From NCBI GenBank assembly GCA_049513815.1, contig JBEKVR010000003.1, positions 1-64,000 on the forward strand: a stretch of DNA of 64,000 nt, written 5' to 3'. The notes beneath the pieces were generated by a model. It had not been told where the DNA came from. It was given only the letters and a program-made list of their open reading frames with translations, and did no database searches. Both the position numbers and the translations under genes were made by a program. The DNA comes from Roseiarcus sp049513815. Lineage in GTDB: Bacteria; Pseudomonadota; Alphaproteobacteria; Rhizobiales; Beijerinckiaceae. Positions 63,060 through 64,000 of this stretch are shown here, piece by piece; the stretch's first letter is position 1; the number at the start of each line of letters is the position of its first letter.

Positions 63060-64000
63060 TTAGGCGGCCTCGAGTTCGAGCCGCAGCGGACTGCGGAAGG
63101 TCGCGGAGGGCATCCACGGCAACTTGCCGTCGACGCGGTGATACTCGGGGACGACCTTGTGGAACTCGTCCATCGCGATCACGGTCGCAAGCCGGGCGAT
63201 GGTCGAGCCGAGGCAGGCGTGCGTCGAGCCGCCGAAGCCGAGATGGCCGCGCGGCTTGCGCGCAAGGTCATAGATTTCGGCGTTGGGATATTGGCGGTCG
63301 TCGCGATTGCCCGAGCCGTAGGCGAGGCTGATGAAGTCGCCCGCCCGCATATGCTGGCCGTGCAATTCGACGTCCTGGGTCAGGCAGCGGCGGAAGCGCT
63401 GCGCCGACGTGTTGTAGCGCAGCGATTCCTCCATCGCGTCGGGGAGCAGCGCCGGATTGGCGACCACCGCGCGGCGCACGTCGGGCAAGTCGGCGAGGTT
63501 GAGCCCGAACATCGACATGAAACCGCCGAGCGACTCGACGCCGGCCATGATCAGCGTCGTCGTCGTCATCAGCAGCTCGCGCTCGCTGAGCCGGTCGCCG
63601 TCGATTTCAGCTCGCGCGAAATGCGAGATGAGGTCGTTTTGCGGATGGGCGCGCCGCTCGGCGATCACCGTCGCCGCATAGGCCTTCATCCATTCGAAGG
63701 CGGCGACGTGCCGCGGCCCCTTGGCGCGGATGACCGGATCGGTCTGCACCATCATGATCGCGTTCTGGCGCACCGTTTCCTCGTCGCCTGGCGGCAGGCC
63801 GAGCGCGGCGGACAGCACCTTGACGGTGAGATCGCCGCAGAAGTCGCCGACGAAGTCGAAGCGCTTGCGGCCGCGCAGGCCCTCGGCCGCTTCGCGCGCC
63901 AGGTCGCGAATTGGCCCGGTCAGCGAATCGAGGTTGCGTTTGACGAAGGCGTATTGGATCAGCGCGCGCAACTGGTCGTGGCGGGGCGGATCGGTGGTGC
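63060..64000 (-). CDS. Cytochrome P450 (5' partial)
   Basis: The frame runs off the right end of the window, so the N-terminus is missing. The remaining 313 residues show the I-helix AGVES, the K-helix ESLR (ExxR) followed by the PERF-like RFRR, and the heme-thiolate loop LGFGGSTHACLGSTIARL with the axial Cys. The upstream codons in the window read DPPRHDQLRAL, typical of the B-C region of soluble bacterial P450s. The substrate cannot be told; a link to hopanoid metabolism through hpnE is only suggested by proximity. Confidence 0.9.
   Translation of the reverse strand, partial: TTDPPRHDQLRALIQYAFVKRNLDSLTGPIRDLAREAAEGLRGRKRFDFVGDFCGDLTVKVLSAALGLPPGDEETVRQNAIMMVQTDPVIRAKGPRHVAAFEWMKAYAATVIAERRAHPQNDLISHFARAEIDGDRLSERELLMTTTTLIMAGVESLGGFMSMFGLNLADLPDVRRAVVANPALLPDAMEESLRYNTSAQRFRRCLTQDVELHGQHMRAGDFISLAYGSGNRDDRQYPNAEIYDLARKPRGHLGFGGSTHACLGSTIARLATVIAMDEFHKVVPEYHRVDGKLPWMPSATFRSPLRLELEAA

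Overview
The window is high-GC DNA from an alphaproteobacterium, most likely of the Hyphomicrobiales (Rhizobiales). The evidence is a PdhS-type cell-cycle kinase, RcdA and SciP (regulators of the CtrA network), tandem phasins, a hopanoid gene (hpnE), DUF1192/DUF1465/DUF1153 family proteins, and a tRNA-His with the alphaproteobacterial pattern (no encoded G-1, U72, A73). Genus cannot be fixed from sequence alone; Beijerinckiaceae/Methylocystaceae-like bacteria would fit.

Layout. 0-7 kb: the end of a Gfo/Idh oxidoreductase, a conserved hypothetical, fumC, and an overlapping otsB-GH15-otsA trehalose operon. 7-16 kb: an MFS transporter, cspA, an Ada-like protein, a DUF2461 protein, and a pair of large secreted proteins of unknown function. 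16-27 kb: two routes for 2-hydroxy acid oxidation, lctP-glcD-glcE-glcF on the minus strand and lutABC on the plus strand, with an SDR and pncB between them. 27-32 kb: a chain of envelope genes (L,D-transpeptidase, conserved hypothetical, CAP lipoprotein, DUF2147, LprI/DUF3298). 32-36 kb: a diguanylate cyclase, a PdhS-like histidine kinase and two phasins.

At 36.4 kb an intact tRNA-His gene carries the left end of a 12.2-kb integrative element. It is bounded by a perfect 48-bp direct repeat (36475-36522 and 48678-48725) and has a tyrosine integrase just inside the right end. The element holds an AlpA-like regulator, a primase-polymerase/helicase next to repeated TTTCCGTCA motifs (a candidate origin), two adjacent genes resembling podovirus DNA-ejection proteins but no other virion genes, and cargo: a Rap1a/Tai-like secreted protein, a GrlR-like protein and several unknown small proteins. 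I read it as a phage-satellite-like element of a kind I do not recognise. It is the best candidate for a new system here.

To the right lies a two-gene type I secretion system with a divergent gene for a calpain-family (C2) cysteine protease that is probably its substrate. Then come nth, DUF2244, a Sel1-repeat protein, a ThiE-like protein, rcdA, a DUF1192 protein, an AT-rich membrane-protein gene, mnmA, sciP, hpnE and a cytochrome P450 that runs off the end. TTAA-N7-TTAA CtrA-type boxes lie upstream of rcdA, sciP (one mismatch) and the PdhS-like kinase (one mismatch).
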